From Blastomonas fulva (lineage in GTDB: Bacteria; Pseudomonadota; Alphaproteobacteria; Sphingomonadales; Sphingomonadaceae): 64,000 bases of DNA. The DNA lies in contig NZ_CP020083.1 of the NCBI RefSeq assembly GCF_003431825.1, positions 3,262,501-3,326,500 of the forward strand, given 5' to 3'. This document shows positions 45,275-55,850 of the stretch, piece by piece (the stretch's first letter is position 1; each line of letters opens with the position of its first letter). The notes beneath the pieces were generated by a model, which saw nothing but the letters and a program-made list of their open reading frames with translations, did no database searches and was not told the DNA's origin. Made by a program: the position numbers and the translations under genes.

Positions 45275-46345
45275 ATGGCCTCAACACCTCCCGCCACCCT
45301 TGCCGATGCAGGCGCCATGCCCGCCGACGTCGAGGCGCTGGCTGATCAGGTGCCCGGTGCCAGGGCCCATTCTCCGCTGGATATGCCGCCCAGCGCGTGG
45401 TGGGCGATCATCAAGCGGGTCTATGTCATGAACGGGGTGCACAACCTCGCGCTGCTCGCGGCGGGTGTTGCGTTCTTCGTATTCCTGGCGTTCGTGCCGC
45501 TTATCGCGGTCACCGTCCTGCTCTACGGGCTGATCGCCGATCCGGGGACCGTCGCCAACAGCCTCGACCTGCTCAACGAGGTCGTGCCGAGCGAGGTTCT
45601 GGTGATCCTGCGCGAACAGCTGCTGCAGATCGTCACCACCAGTTCAACCCAGCAGGGCCTGGGGCTGGTACTTGCGCTGCTGTTTTCAACGTATGGCGCG
45701 ATGCGCGCGGCGACCGCGATGATGCGCGCGCTCAACATCATCTATGAAGAGCACGAAACCCGCGGGTTCTTCCGCACCACTTTGGTCGCAGTGATGATCA
45801 CGCTAGGAATGGCTGGCATCGCGGTGGTCGGTCTCGTGTCGATCTCGCTGTTCAGCTATGTCCGCAACTTTCTGGCGCCCTATATCGGCGCATCGTCGCT
45901 GATGCTGATCCAGACGCTGACCTGGGTCGTCGCGGCGATGCTGGTCAGCGTGACCTTCGCAATCTTCTTCCGCTACGCTCCCGATCGCCGCGCCGCCAAG
46001 TGGCGCTGGCTGTCGCTGGGCTCTATGGCATCGACGGTGCTGTGGCTGTGCATAACGCTGGGTTTCGGCTTCTACGCCGCCAATGTCAGCGACTATAACG
46101 CGACCTATGGTTCTCTCGCGGCGATCGTGATCTTCCTGATGTGGCTGTTCCTGTCGGCCTATGCGGTGCTGATCGGCGCGGAGATCAATGCCGAGACCGA
46201 GCGCCAGACTTTCCGCGATTCAACCGTGGGCGCCGACCGTCCGCTGGGCCAGCGCGGCGCGGTGCTGGCGGATTCGGTCGCGCTCGACGAGGCAGAGCAG
46301 GCTATACTGGAAAAGCAGCGGCGCAGGCGGACCGTGCAGCCCTGA
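45275..46345 (+). CDS. YihY/BrkB-family inner-membrane protein
   Basis: A 356-residue membrane protein of the YihY/virulence factor BrkB family with about six transmembrane helices (e.g. LALLAAGVAFFVFLAFVPLI, the hydrophobic run in MITLGMAGIAVVGLVSI and the last in AIVIFLMWLFLSAYAVL), plus the family sequences IYEEHETRGFFRTTL, YGSLAAIVIFLMW and LIGAEINAETER. Molecular function is not settled; recent E. coli work implicates YhdP/TamB/YdbH-type phospholipid transport nearby, but YihY itself is uncertain. It starts 2 bp after the lipoprotein stop, completing the tamA-tamB-lipoprotein-yihY unit. Confidence 0.88.
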   Translation: MASTPPATLADAGAMPADVEALADQVPGARAHSPLDMPPSAWWAIIKRVYVMNGVHNLALLAAGVAFFVFLAFVPLIAVTVLLYGLIADPGTVANSLDLLNEVVPSEVLVILREQLLQIVTTSSTQQGLGLVLALLFSTYGAMRAATAMMRALNIIYEEHETRGFFRTTLVAVMITLGMAGIAVVGLVSISLFSYVRNFLAPYIGASSLMLIQTLTWVVAAMLVSVTFAIFFRYAPDRRAAKWRWLSLGSMASTVLWLCITLGFGFYAANVSDYNATYGSLAAIVIFLMWLFLSAYAVLIGAEINAETERQTFRDSTVGADRPLGQRGAVLADSVALDEAEQAILEKQRRRRTVQP

Positions 46346-46358
46346 CCGTCGGCCAGGC

Positions 46359-46565
46359 CTAATTCTTGGGAAGTTCTGGCTTGTCGGCCAGGACATCGCC
46401 GCTAGGCGTCGGGATGGACCAGATCACGACATTGCCGATCATCACCGCCGCCAGGATCAGCATCAGCACCGGCTGCTTGCGCTGACCGCGCCGCAGCAGA
46501 ACGATGGCGCCTGCGATCAGCGCGAAGGCAGTGAGCACGGCGAGCGAGAGGACAAAGCTGGTCAT
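46359..46565 (-). CDS. Small two-helix membrane protein, function unknown
   Basis: A 68-residue protein with two hydrophobic segments (FVLSLAVLTAFALIAGAIVL and VLMLILAAVMIGNVVIWS) joined by the basic loop RRGQRKQ, and a short acidic tail. It lies 13 bp upstream of the folP stop region on the same strand, and is convergent with yihY (13-bp gap). Similar small proteins sit downstream of folP in related bacteria, but I cannot name a family. Confidence 0.65.
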   Translation of the reverse strand: MTSFVLSLAVLTAFALIAGAIVLLRRGQRKQPVLMLILAAVMIGNVVIWSIPTPSGDVLADKPELPKN

Positions 46566-46578
46566 GCCCGCCCGTGTG

Positions 46579-47685
46579 TCAGTCCAGACCCGGCATCGTC
46601 AAGGCAGCATCGCGCAATCCGCGCCAGACGCGCGCCGCCTGCACGGTTTCGGGCACGTCATGCACCCGGACGATCTGCGCGCCCGATCCGATCGCGCTCA
46701 GCGCAAGCGTGATCGATCCGCCCAGCCGCGCGTCGACAGCTGCCTCGTTGGATAGCGCCCCGATCATGCGCTTGCGGCTGGCGCCGAACAGGATCGGCTG
46801 GCCCAGCGCGTGGAACAGCGGCAGCGCGTTGATCAGCGCCAGATTGTCGGCGAGGGACTTTCCAAAGCCGATGCCCGGATCGATCAGGATGCGATCGCGC
46901 GCAATCCCGCCTGCGATCACCGCAGCGATCCGTGCCTCGAGCCAGTCGAACACGTCAGTGACGACATTGCCATAGCCTGCACCGGTGTGCGGGTTCTGCC
47001 CCTGCGAGGGCGCGTGCATCAGCACCACCGGGCACCCGGCCTGGCGGACGACATCGATCGCGCGGCTGTCGAACAGCAGCGCCGAGACATCGTTGACGAT
47101 GTGCGCGCCAGCCTGAAGCGCGGCCTCCATCACCGCAGCCTTGCGGGTATCAACCGACAGGATTGCGCCGCTGTGGGCGAGCGTCTTGATCGCCGGGACG
47201 ACGCGGGCGATCTCGTCGCCTTCCCACACCACCGGCGCATCGGGGCGGGTGGATTCGCCGCCGATGTCGATCAAGGATGCGCCCGCGGTCAGCATCGCAA
47301 AGCCTGCATCAGCCGCGCCAGCGGGATCGTCGGTAAAGCGGCCACCATCGGAAAAGCTGTCCGGGGTGACGTTCAATATGCCCATCACCTGCGGCTGGTC
47401 GAACCGCAGCATCCGGTCGCCCAGTGCCAGCGGCGGGTGCTGCCGCGACAGATTGGCGAACTGGGTGCGAGCCCGGTCGGCCTGGTCACCGGGCAGCGTT
47501 GTCAGCGCGTCGGCAAAGCCATCGACCGGCACGATCTGCCGCGCGACCAGCCTGCCTGCCTCAATCGTCTCAATCGCCAGCAGATGGCACCACACCAGGC
47601 TGTTGCCCAGCCGGATGGTGGCGCCATCGAAGGTCTGCGGGTTTTCGGCCAGCCCGACAGGCCGGACATAGATTGTGCCGGACAT
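46579..47685 (-). CDS. folP: Dihydropteroate synthase
   Basis: A 368-residue enzyme joining p-aminobenzoate to 6-hydroxymethyl-dihydropterin diphosphate in folate synthesis, and the target of sulfonamides. Motifs include MGILNVTPDSFSDGG, LIDIGGESTRPDA, LSVDTRKAAVMEAAL, IVNDVSALL, IDPGIGFGKS, LFGASRKRMIG and a terminal IVRVHDV. It carries about 100 extra N-terminal residues before the barrel, often seen in alphaproteobacterial versions. ATG 47685 lies 5 bp after the ccrM stop, so the two are probably co-transcribed. Confidence 0.95.
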   Translation of the reverse strand: MSGTIYVRPVGLAENPQTFDGATIRLGNSLVWCHLLAIETIEAGRLVARQIVPVDGFADALTTLPGDQADRARTQFANLSRQHPPLALGDRMLRFDQPQVMGILNVTPDSFSDGGRFTDDPAGAADAGFAMLTAGASLIDIGGESTRPDAPVVWEGDEIARVVPAIKTLAHSGAILSVDTRKAAVMEAALQAGAHIVNDVSALLFDSRAIDVVRQAGCPVVLMHAPSQGQNPHTGAGYGNVVTDVFDWLEARIAAVIAGGIARDRILIDPGIGFGKSLADNLALINALPLFHALGQPILFGASRKRMIGALSNEAAVDARLGGSITLALSAIGSGAQIVRVHDVPETVQAARVWRGLRDAALTMPGLD

Positions 47686-47690
47686 GGGCC

Positions 47691-49042
<1,352 letters not shown>

Positions 49043-49062
49043 GGCACGCAAAAAAAATTGCG

Positions 49063-49662
49063 TCAGAGCAGCATTGCCTGCGCCACGGGGGCAAAGCTCT
49101 TCCTGTGAAGCGGGCAAGGCCCATGCTCGCGCAATGCGGCAAGGTGCTGGGCGGTGCCGTAACCCATGTTGCGCTCCCAGCCGTAATGCGGGTGTTCTGC
49201 CGCAGCGGCAAGCATCATCCGGTCGCGGTGCTGCTTGGCCAGGATCGAAGCCGCAGAGATGCACGGATGCAGCGCGTCGCCCTTGACGATGGCCTCGGCG
49301 CGGTAGCTCCAGCGCGGCAGCCGGTTGCCATCGACCAGCACGTGCCCCGGCGCATCGCCCAGCGCCTCGACCGCGCGGGTCATTGCCAGCATGGTTGCCT
49401 GCAGGATGTTGATCGCGTCGATCTCCTCGACACTGGCGATACCGATCCCAAAGCTGCAGCGCTCGCGGATTTCGGCTTCCAGCCGCGCGCGTTTTGCAGC
49501 GCTCAGCACCTTGCTGTCGGCCAGCCCTTCGATACCATCCGGGCAGAGGATCACGGCTGCGGCGACCACGGGACCCGCCAGCGGACCCCTGCCCGCCTCG
49601 TCCACACCCGCGATGGTTGCAGACAGGCAAAAGGGCATATCTAGGGAACCGGACCGGGTCAT
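49063..49662 (-). CDS. rnhB: Ribonuclease HII
   Basis: A 199-residue RNase HII that removes ribonucleotides from DNA duplexes. Catalytic motifs are [15 protein letters not shown] (Asp, Glu), [22 protein letters not shown] (Asp) and [12 protein letters not shown]. The ATG at 49662 (MTRSGSLDM) was chosen; 49638 is an alternative, and the open frame further upstream to 50079 overlaps the divergent sugar dehydrogenase gene and is not plausible. It transcribes towards ccrM. Confidence 0.95.
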   Translation of the reverse strand: MTRSGSLDMPFCLSATIAGVDEAGRGPLAGPVVAAAVILCPDGIEGLADSKVLSAAKRARLEAEIRERCSFGIGIASVEEIDAINILQATMLAMTRAVEALGDAPGHVLVDGNRLPRWSYRAEAIVKGDALHPCISAASILAKQHRDRMMLAAAAEHPHYGWERNMGYGTAQHLAALREHGPCPLHRKSFAPVAQAMLL

Positions 49663-49792
49663 CGTGCGTCTCTGCCGCAAGGCCCTTGCGACCGCAAGCA
49701 CCGCCCCGCCAAACGACCGCAAATATCCCGAATCATTTGCAATCTGTCCCCGGATGGCGATGATCGTTTCCATGAAAAACGGAGTGACCCTG

Positions 49793-50971
49793 ATGCACCG
49801 ACTGACCCTGAGCGCCGCGCTGCCGCTCGCCCTGATTGCGTGCAACAGCGGCGGAGAAGCCGTGGCCAGCGGCGAGGCCGCCACCGAAGTCGCTGCGATT
49901 TCCCCGGTCGATCGCCTGCCTTTCGAAACCGCTGAAGTCGCCGCGTTCGACGAACCCTGGGCGATGACCTTCCTCCCCGATGGCCGCGCGCTGGTCACCG
50001 AGAAGAAGGGCGTTCTAAAGCTGGTCAGCTTTGGTGCGGACGGAAAGCCTGCAATGGTCGATGTCTCGGGCACCCCCAAGGTGGCTTATGGCGGCCAGGG
50101 CGGTCTGGGCGATGTCGTGCTGTCGCCCGACTTCACCAATGACGGCTTTGTCTATCTCAGCTTTGCCGAGGCCGGCGAAGGCGATACCAGCGGCGCTGCT
50201 GTCGCCCGCGCCAAGATGGTGACTGCGGCGGATGGCAGTGCAAGCCTGAAGGACATGCAGGTCATCTGGCGGCAGGAACCCAAGGTCAGCGGCAAGGGCC
50301 ATTACGGCCACCGCATCGCCTTCGGCCCCGATGGCATGATGTATATCTCCTCGGGCGAGCGGCAGAAGTTCGATCCCGCTCAGGATCTCGAGCAGAATCT
50401 CGGCAAGATCGTGCGGCTGACCCCGACCGGCGGCATCCCCTCGGATAATCCGATGTACGATCAGGGCCGGATCAAGGCGCAGATCTGGTCTTATGGGCAC
50501 CGCAACCCGCTGGGGCTTGCATTCGACAGCGCGGGCAATCTTTGGAATTCCGAAATGGGCCCCAAGGGTGGCGACGAACTCAACCTCGTCAGGCGCAGCG
50601 CCAATTACGGCTATCCCAAGGTTTCGAACGGCGATCATTACGACGGCCGCGACATCCCCGACCATGCGCCCGAAGACGGCTTCGTGCCACCCAAGGTGTT
50701 CTGGACCCCGGTCATCTCGCCCAGCAGCCTGATGATCTACACCGGTGACCTGTTCCCGGCATGGAAGAACAGCGCGTTTATCGGCGCGCTGAGCGGCCAG
50801 GCGCTGGTGCGCGTCAAGCTTGACGGCGAGAACGCCGAAAAGGCCGACAACTGGGCGATGGAAGGCCGCATCCGCGAAGTCGAACAGGGCCCGGACGGTG
50901 CGATCTGGGTGCTGGAAGACGGTGCGCGCGGATCCAAGGGTCGCCTGCTCAAGCTGACTCCGGCGAAGTAA
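49793..50971 (+). CDS. PQQ-dependent sugar dehydrogenase lipoprotein
   Basis: A 392-residue six-bladed propeller of the soluble aldose sugar dehydrogenase (Asd/YliI) family, which oxidises sugars with PQQ in the periplasm. The leader [17 protein letters not shown] has a lipobox with Cys17, so it is probably membrane-anchored. Family marks include the catalytic His region [40 protein letters not shown] and [12 protein letters not shown]. The start at 49793 is favoured by GGAG 8 nt upstream (ggagtgaccctgATG); 49772 would add 7 residues. PQQ synthesis genes are not in the window. Confidence 0.88.
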   Translation: MHRLTLSAALPLALIACNSGGEAVASGEAATEVAAISPVDRLPFETAEVAAFDEPWAMTFLPDGRALVTEKKGVLKLVSFGADGKPAMVDVSGTPKVAYGGQGGLGDVVLSPDFTNDGFVYLSFAEAGEGDTSGAAVARAKMVTAADGSASLKDMQVIWRQEPKVSGKGHYGHRIAFGPDGMMYISSGERQKFDPAQDLEQNLGKIVRLTPTGGIPSDNPMYDQGRIKAQIWSYGHRNPLGLAFDSAGNLWNSEMGPKGGDELNLVRRSANYGYPKVSNGDHYDGRDIPDHAPEDGFVPPKVFWTPVISPSSLMIYTGDLFPAWKNSAFIGALSGQALVRVKLDGENAEKADNWAMEGRIREVEQGPDGAIWVLEDGARGSKGRLLKLTPAK

Positions 50972-51080
50972 AGCTCAGGATAAAGCGAAGGCTGTGTGTC
51001 TGCGCTGCTGGCGCAAAGCCATTTCATTTCGCAACCTATCGCGCTATTCCACCGCGAAACACACAATCGGGAGACGATGA

Positions 51081-52529
51081 ATGGCGACCATGACCGACGC
51101 TGCGCTCAAGGCTGATCAGCTGACAGAAGTTCTCGACCGGCAGAAGGCGGCGTTCCTTGCCGAGCTGCCCGTTCCCATGGCTGTCCGCAAGGACCGCATC
51201 AAGCGGCTGATGAAGCTGGTTCACGACAACGCCGATGCACTGGTCGCGGCGATGAGCGAGGATTTCGGCCACCGCAGCGCCGAGCAGTCGAAGATGACCG
51301 ACATCGTCAGCGTGCTCAACTGCGCGCGGCACACGCTCAAGCACATGGACAGCTGGGCCAAGCCGGAAAAGCGTTCCGTGCAGTTTCTCTTGGGGCTGCT
51401 GGGCGCACGCGCACGGGTGGAATATCAGCCGCTGGGCGTTGTGGGCATCATCGCGCCGTGGAATTTCCCGATCCAGCTTTGCCTGACCCCCGCCATCGGC
51501 GCGCTTGCTGCGGGCAACCGGGTGATGATCAAGAACAGCGAATACACCGAAAAGACCTCGAACCTGCTCGCCGAACTCGGCCCGCAGTTCTTCGATGCGA
51601 GCGAAGTCGCCTTCTTCACCGGCGGACCGGACGTGGGCCAGGCGTTTTCCGAGCTGCCGTTCAACCATCTGCTGTTCACCGGCGCGACCAGCGTCGGCCA
51701 CCACATCATGCGCGCTGCCGCCAAGAACCTGGTGCCGATCACGCTCGAGCTGGGCGGCAAGTCGCCTGCGATCATCGGTCGCGGGGCAGACAAGGCCAAG
51801 GCGGCGCAGCGGGTCACCATGGGCAAGATGCTCAATGCCGGCCAGATCTGCATCGCACCCGATTACCTCTATGTCCCGCGCGAGGACGAGAGCGAGATCA
51901 TCGAGAACATCAAGCAGTCCGCGGGCGCCTTGTACCCGACCCTGCTGACCAACGACGACTACACCGCTGTGGTCAACGAACGCCATCACCAGCGGCTGAC
52001 CGGTTATCTCGATGACGCGCGCGAAAAGGGCGCGGAGGTGATCGAGGTCAATCCGGGGAACGAGGATTTCAAATCGGCCAACAGCCGCAAGATGCCGCTG
52101 CATATTCTGCGCAACGTCACCGATGACATGAAGGTGATGCAGGACGAGATCTTCGGCCCGATCCTTCCGGTCAAGACCTACACCACGGTCGATGAGGCGA
52201 TCGACTACGTCAACGGCCGTGACCGCCCGCTAGCGCTGTATTATTTCGGTGAGGACGGCGATGAGGCCAGGAAGGTCACCGATCGCACCGTTTCGGGCGG
52301 GGTCACGCTCAACGACACGATCTTCCACGTCGCGATGGAAGATTTGCCGTTCGGCGGCGTTGGCCCCTCGGGGATGGGCGCGTATCACGGGCTCGATGGC
52401 TTCCGAACCTTCAGCCATGCCAAGTCGATCTACAGCCAGCCGCGGATCGATGTGGCCAAGCTGGGCGGCTTCCTGCCACCCTATGGCGATGCGACGAAGA
52501 AGGCGATCGCGCGCGATCTGAAGCTCTGA
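51081..52529 (+). CDS. Coniferyl-aldehyde-dehydrogenase-like NAD(P) aldehyde dehydrogenase
   Basis: A 482-residue aldehyde dehydrogenase. The cofactor region is IIAPWNFPIQL, the general base Glu is in TLELGGKSP, the nucleophile Cys is in NAGQICIAPDY, and the C-terminal PFGGVGPSGMGAYHG is typical of the CalB (coniferyl aldehyde dehydrogenase) branch and its fatty-aldehyde relatives. It would oxidise aromatic or long-chain aldehydes to acids in the cytoplasm. The ATG at 51081 follows a GGGAG about 9 nt upstream. The 109-bp gap from the sugar dehydrogenase gene shows no clear terminator. Confidence 0.9.
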   Translation: MATMTDAALKADQLTEVLDRQKAAFLAELPVPMAVRKDRIKRLMKLVHDNADALVAAMSEDFGHRSAEQSKMTDIVSVLNCARHTLKHMDSWAKPEKRSVQFLLGLLGARARVEYQPLGVVGIIAPWNFPIQLCLTPAIGALAAGNRVMIKNSEYTEKTSNLLAELGPQFFDASEVAFFTGGPDVGQAFSELPFNHLLFTGATSVGHHIMRAAAKNLVPITLELGGKSPAIIGRGADKAKAAQRVTMGKMLNAGQICIAPDYLYVPREDESEIIENIKQSAGALYPTLLTNDDYTAVVNERHHQRLTGYLDDAREKGAEVIEVNPGNEDFKSANSRKMPLHILRNVTDDMKVMQDEIFGPILPVKTYTTVDEAIDYVNGRDRPLALYYFGEDGDEARKVTDRTVSGGVTLNDTIFHVAMEDLPFGGVGPSGMGAYHGLDGFRTFSHAKSIYSQPRIDVAKLGGFLPPYGDATKKAIARDLKL

Positions 52530-52561
52530 ACGAGGCCAGGATCAGCGGTGGCTTTTGCGGG

Positions 52562-52589
52562 TTGCAGGAATTTCCCGACCCGTTATAGG
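52562..52589 (+). promoter_or_regulatory. Possible promoter of tRNA-Leu
   Basis: TTGCAG (52562-52567) and TATAGG (52584-52589) are 16 bp apart, 13 bp before the tRNA. The boxes are approximate and the call rests on spacing and position. Confidence 0.4.
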
Positions 52590-52602
52590 CTGCCGCTTCT
52601 TG

Positions 52603-52686
52603 GCGGGCGTGGTGGAATGGTAGACGCGCCGGACTCAAAATCCGGTTCCGCAAGGAGTGTGGGTTCGAGTCCCACCGCCCGCACCA
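52603..52686 (+). tRNA. tRNA-Leu (anticodon CAA)
   Basis: An 84-nt class II tRNA with an encoded CCA. The acceptor GCGGGCG pairs with CGCCCGC, the D arm GGTGGAATGGTAGACGC is typical of leucine tRNAs, the anticodon loop CTCAAAA gives CAA, the variable arm is long, and the T arm is GTGGGTTCGAGTCCCAC. It lies alone between the aldehyde dehydrogenase gene and argJ. Confidence 0.97.
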
Positions 52687-52802
52687 AGAGCCCCTGCCCG
52701 ACCGATCCAGACCACGACCCGGGCGCTTCCAGGCAAAAGGCTTGCATGGGGCAAAATCCGGCTTAGTGCCGGGCGCAGTGTTCGCTCTTGCTGGATCGCA
52801 TC

Positions 52803-54029
52803 ATGTCCCATTCCGTCTCGCCGCTCGCGCTTCCCTTTCCCCAACTTCCGGCAATCGCCGGCGTCACCCCGCATGTGGCGCGCGCGCGGTACAAGGACTG
52901 GGACCGCTGCGACCTGAGCCTTGTCGAGCTCGCCCCCGGAACGACAGTCGCCGGCGTCACCACCACCAGCAAGTGCCCCTCTCCCGAAGTCGAATGGTGC
53001 CGCAGTGCGTTGCCCCAGGGCAGCGCCCGCGCGCTGGTGGTGAGCGCAGGCAACGCCAACGCCTTTACCGGGGGCAAGGGCCGCGATGCGGTGCAGATGG
53101 TCGTCGACACGGTGTCGGCACAGCTCGGCTGCGCGGCGCAGGAGGTGTTCGTCTCGGCCACGGGGGTGATCGGCGTTCCGCTGCCACAGGACAAGGCGCG
53201 CGCGGGTCTCGACGCGGCGTTCGCCGCAGCCCCGTGCAGCTGGCGCGATCTGACCGACGCCATCGGCACCACCGATACCTTCGCCAAGGCCGCAACCACC
53301 AGCGCAATGATCGGCGACCGGCGGGTCGAACTGGTCGGTGTGATCAAGGGTTCGGGAATGATCGCGCCCGACATGGCAACGATGCTGGGCTACATCTTCA
53401 CCGACGCCGCCATCGCGCCCGCGCTGCTCCAGCAGATGCTGGGCGCGGCCAACCGCAATACCTTCAACTGCATCACCGTGGACAGCGACACCTCGACCAG
53501 CGATACCGTGCTCGCCTTTGCCACCGGCCAGGCGGATCATCCCCGGCTCGAGACGATGGACAGTGTGGGCGCGGATGCGTTCGCCGCCGCGCTGGCCGAT
53601 CTGTGCCGGCAGCTGGCGCATCTGGTGGTGCGCGATGGCGAAGGGGCGAGCAAGTTCATCGAGGTGCGGGTGACCGGCGCAGTGTCCGACGAGAGCGCGC
53701 ACCGCATTGCGCTCTCGATCGCCAACTCGCCCCTGGTCAAAACCGCGATCGCGGGCGAGGACGCCAATTGGGGCCGCGTCGTCATGGCGGTGGGCAAGGC
53801 CGGCGAACCTGCTGAGCGCGACCTGCTCTCGATCCGCTTCGGCGGGGTCGAGGTTGCAGCCCAGGGGGTCGTCGTCGAAGGCTATGACGAAGCCCCGGTT
53901 GCGGCGCACCTCAAGGGGCAAGAGATTCTGGTCGAGGCCGGTATCGGGCTGGGACAGGGCCGCGCAACGGTGTGGACCTGCGACCTCACCCACGGCTATA
54001 TCTCGATCAACGCCGACTACCGGAGCTAA
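52803..54029 (+). CDS. argJ: Bifunctional ornithine acetyltransferase/N-acetylglutamate synthase
   Basis: A 408-residue ArgJ of the cyclic arginine pathway: it transfers acetyl from N-acetylornithine to glutamate and may also acetylate glutamate from acetyl-CoA. The precursor cleaves itself before the Thr of KGSGMIAPDMATMLGYIFTD, giving alpha and beta chains. Other family parts are SAGNANAFTG, FVSATGVIGVPLP, NTFNCITVDSDTSTSDT and EDANWGRVVMAVGK; it ends YISINADYRS. ATG 52803 begins MSHSVSPLALPFP. It is followed 5 bp later by a GST gene. Confidence 0.95.
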   Translation: MSHSVSPLALPFPQLPAIAGVTPHVARARYKDWDRCDLSLVELAPGTTVAGVTTTSKCPSPEVEWCRSALPQGSARALVVSAGNANAFTGGKGRDAVQMVVDTVSAQLGCAAQEVFVSATGVIGVPLPQDKARAGLDAAFAAAPCSWRDLTDAIGTTDTFAKAATTSAMIGDRRVELVGVIKGSGMIAPDMATMLGYIFTDAAIAPALLQQMLGAANRNTFNCITVDSDTSTSDTVLAFATGQADHPRLETMDSVGADAFAAALADLCRQLAHLVVRDGEGASKFIEVRVTGAVSDESAHRIALSIANSPLVKTAIAGEDANWGRVVMAVGKAGEPAERDLLSIRFGGVEVAAQGVVVEGYDEAPVAAHLKGQEILVEAGIGLGQGRATVWTCDLTHGYISINADYRS

Positions 54030-54034
54030 GCTGA

Positions 54035-54643
54035 ATGCTCACCATCTGGGGCCGCCTGAACTCGCATAACGTCAAGAAGGTCGTGTGGCTCACAGAGGAG
54101 ATCGGGCTGGACTATGTGCGCCATGATGTCGGCGGCAAGTTCGGGATGGATGCGGCGTATGTTGCGCTCAATCCGAATGCGCTGATCCCGACGATCGAGG
54201 ATGACGGGCTGGTGCTGTGGGAATCGAACGCGATCCTGCGCTATCTTGCAGCGCGCTACGCCCCGCATCTGTGGCCCGATGATCTGGAGCAGCGCGCCGC
54301 GGCGGACAAGTGGATGGACTGGCAGTTCGCCTTTGCCGATGCGCAGCGCGATGTGTTCCTGATGCTGGTGCGCAAGCCCGTCGAAGAACACGACGCCGCC
54401 GTCATTGCCAGGGGAGCGGAGACCACCGCAAGGATGATGGCGATGCTCGAGGATGTGCTGGCGAAGCAAGCCTGGCTGACCGGCGAGAACTTCGGCATCG
54501 CCGATATCCCGATGGGTACCTATGCGCATACTTGGTTCACGCTGGCGATGCCGCGACCGGATATGCCGCGCGTCAAGGCGTGGTATGACCGGCTCAAGAC
54601 GCGCCCCGGCTTTGCCGCCAATGTCATGATCGCGCTGACCTGA
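54035..54643 (+). CDS. Glutathione S-transferase family protein
   Basis: A 202-residue GST. The N-terminal thioredoxin-like domain (residues 1-80) has MLTIWGRLNSHNVKKVVWL, with Ser/Asn where the catalytic residue lies, NPNALIPTIEDD (cis-Pro) and LWESNAILRYLA (glutathione gamma-Glu site). The helical C-terminal domain includes LTGENFGIADIPMG with the N-capping motif. Substrate unknown. It lies 5 bp after argJ and overlaps the next gene by 1 nt, so it belongs to that transcript. Confidence 0.88.
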   Translation: MLTIWGRLNSHNVKKVVWLTEEIGLDYVRHDVGGKFGMDAAYVALNPNALIPTIEDDGLVLWESNAILRYLAARYAPHLWPDDLEQRAAADKWMDWQFAFADAQRDVFLMLVRKPVEEHDAAVIARGAETTARMMAMLEDVLAKQAWLTGENFGIADIPMGTYAHTWFTLAMPRPDMPRVKAWYDRLKTRPGFAANVMIALT

Positions 54644-55434
54644 TGCACACGCTCTACACCCCCGTCTCGGACCTGATCCGCACCGTCGCGCGCGAGGTCG
54701 TGCTGCACCAATATCAGCAGCTGTCTTCGGCCCAGATCAGCGAGAAGACCCCGGGCGACCTGGTGACAATCGCCGACCAGGAAAGCGAAAGGCGGCTGAG
54801 CGCGGGGCTCGCGGCTATCCTTCCGCAGGCCAGCATCGTCGGCGAGGAAGCGGTCGAGGCTGACCCGGTGCTGATCGAACGTGTCAACGACAGCACTGCC
54901 TGGATCATTGACCCTATCGACGGCACACACAATTATGCCCATGGCCATCCGCCGTTCGGCATCATCATCGCGCTGGTCGAGCGCGGCGAGACGGTGGCGG
55001 GCTGGCTCTACGATCCGCTGGCTGACCGCATGTGCCACGCAGTGCGCGGCGGCGGCGCGTTCATCAACGATCTGCCGGTCACCGCCCGCGCGAGCGGCGA
55101 GCAGCTACCCGTCGCGGCGATCTCGACCCTGTTCATCGAGGAGCCGCGTCGTAGCGCCATCAACCGGGCGTCCGAAGGCAGGTTCCGCCTCGTCGATATC
55201 CCGCGCTGCGCCGCCGAGCAGTATCCCCGTCTGGTGCTGGGCGAAAACGATGTCACGCTGTTCGAGCGCACGCTGCCATGGGACCATGCCGCAGGCGTGC
55301 TGTTCGTCGAGGAAGCGGGCGGCAAGGCGGCGCGGCTAGACGGTTCGCGCTATCTGCCGGGCGACCGCCGCACCGGAATGATCGCCGCCGCCTCAACCCG
55401 GCTGTGGGACGAAGCGGCAGCGATACTCACTTAG
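54643..55434 (+). CDS. Inositol monophosphatase-family phosphatase
   Basis: A 263-residue Mg-dependent, Li-sensitive-type phosphatase. The metal site is built from [21 protein letters not shown] and [17 protein letters not shown], all intact. Members dephosphorylate myo-inositol phosphate, histidinol phosphate (HisN), fructose bisphosphate or PAP; HisN-like use is possible given argJ nearby, but the motifs do not decide. It starts inside the GST stop (1-nt overlap) and is convergent with trxA, the stops overlapping by 4 bp. Confidence 0.88.
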   Translation: MHTLYTPVSDLIRTVAREVVLHQYQQLSSAQISEKTPGDLVTIADQESERRLSAGLAAILPQASIVGEEAVEADPVLIERVNDSTAWIIDPIDGTHNYAHGHPPFGIIIALVERGETVAGWLYDPLADRMCHAVRGGGAFINDLPVTARASGEQLPVAAISTLFIEEPRRSAINRASEGRFRLVDIPRCAAEQYPRLVLGENDVTLFERTLPWDHAAGVLFVEEAGGKAARLDGSRYLPGDRRTGMIAAASTRLWDEAAAILT

Positions 55435-55757
55435 GCCGGAAGTGCGCCTTCGAGCCAGCTCTTGAGCGCGTTCTTGGGCGCGGCGCCGACCTTGGTTTCG
55501 ACGATCTGCCCCTTGTCGAACAGGATCATGGTCGGAATGCCGCGCACACCATACTTGGCGGGGGCATCGGGATTGTCGTCGATGTTGATCTTGGCGATCG
55601 TGACCTTGCCGGCCAGCTCCTCGCTGATCTCTTCGAGAGCCGGGCCGATCATCTTGCACGGGCCGCACCACTCCGCCCAGAAATCGACGAGCACCGGCTT
55701 GTCGGACTTGAGGACATCGGCATCGAAGCTTGCATCGCTGATTGCAGTGGTGGCCAT
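55431..55757 (-). CDS. trxA: Thioredoxin
   Basis: A 108-residue cytoplasmic thioredoxin with the WCGPC redox motif ([11 protein letters not shown]), the cis-Pro in [12 protein letters not shown] and the C-terminal [13 protein letters not shown]. It reduces protein disulfides with thioredoxin reductase. AAGGAG lies 8 nt before the ATG. It follows addA by 93 bp on the same strand, a conserved order in sphingomonads. Confidence 0.97.
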   Translation of the reverse strand: MATTAISDASFDADVLKSDKPVLVDFWAEWCGPCKMIGPALEEISEELAGKVTIAKINIDDNPDAPAKYGVRGIPTMILFDKGQIVETKVGAAPKNALKSWLEGALPA

Positions 55758-55850
55758 GGGGATAACTCCTTGTTGGTGACTTGGTGTGGAATGTAAGCGC
55801 GGCAGTCGGGCCGCTCAAGGCGTGCGCCCCAACTATTCCTGTGCCGTGGC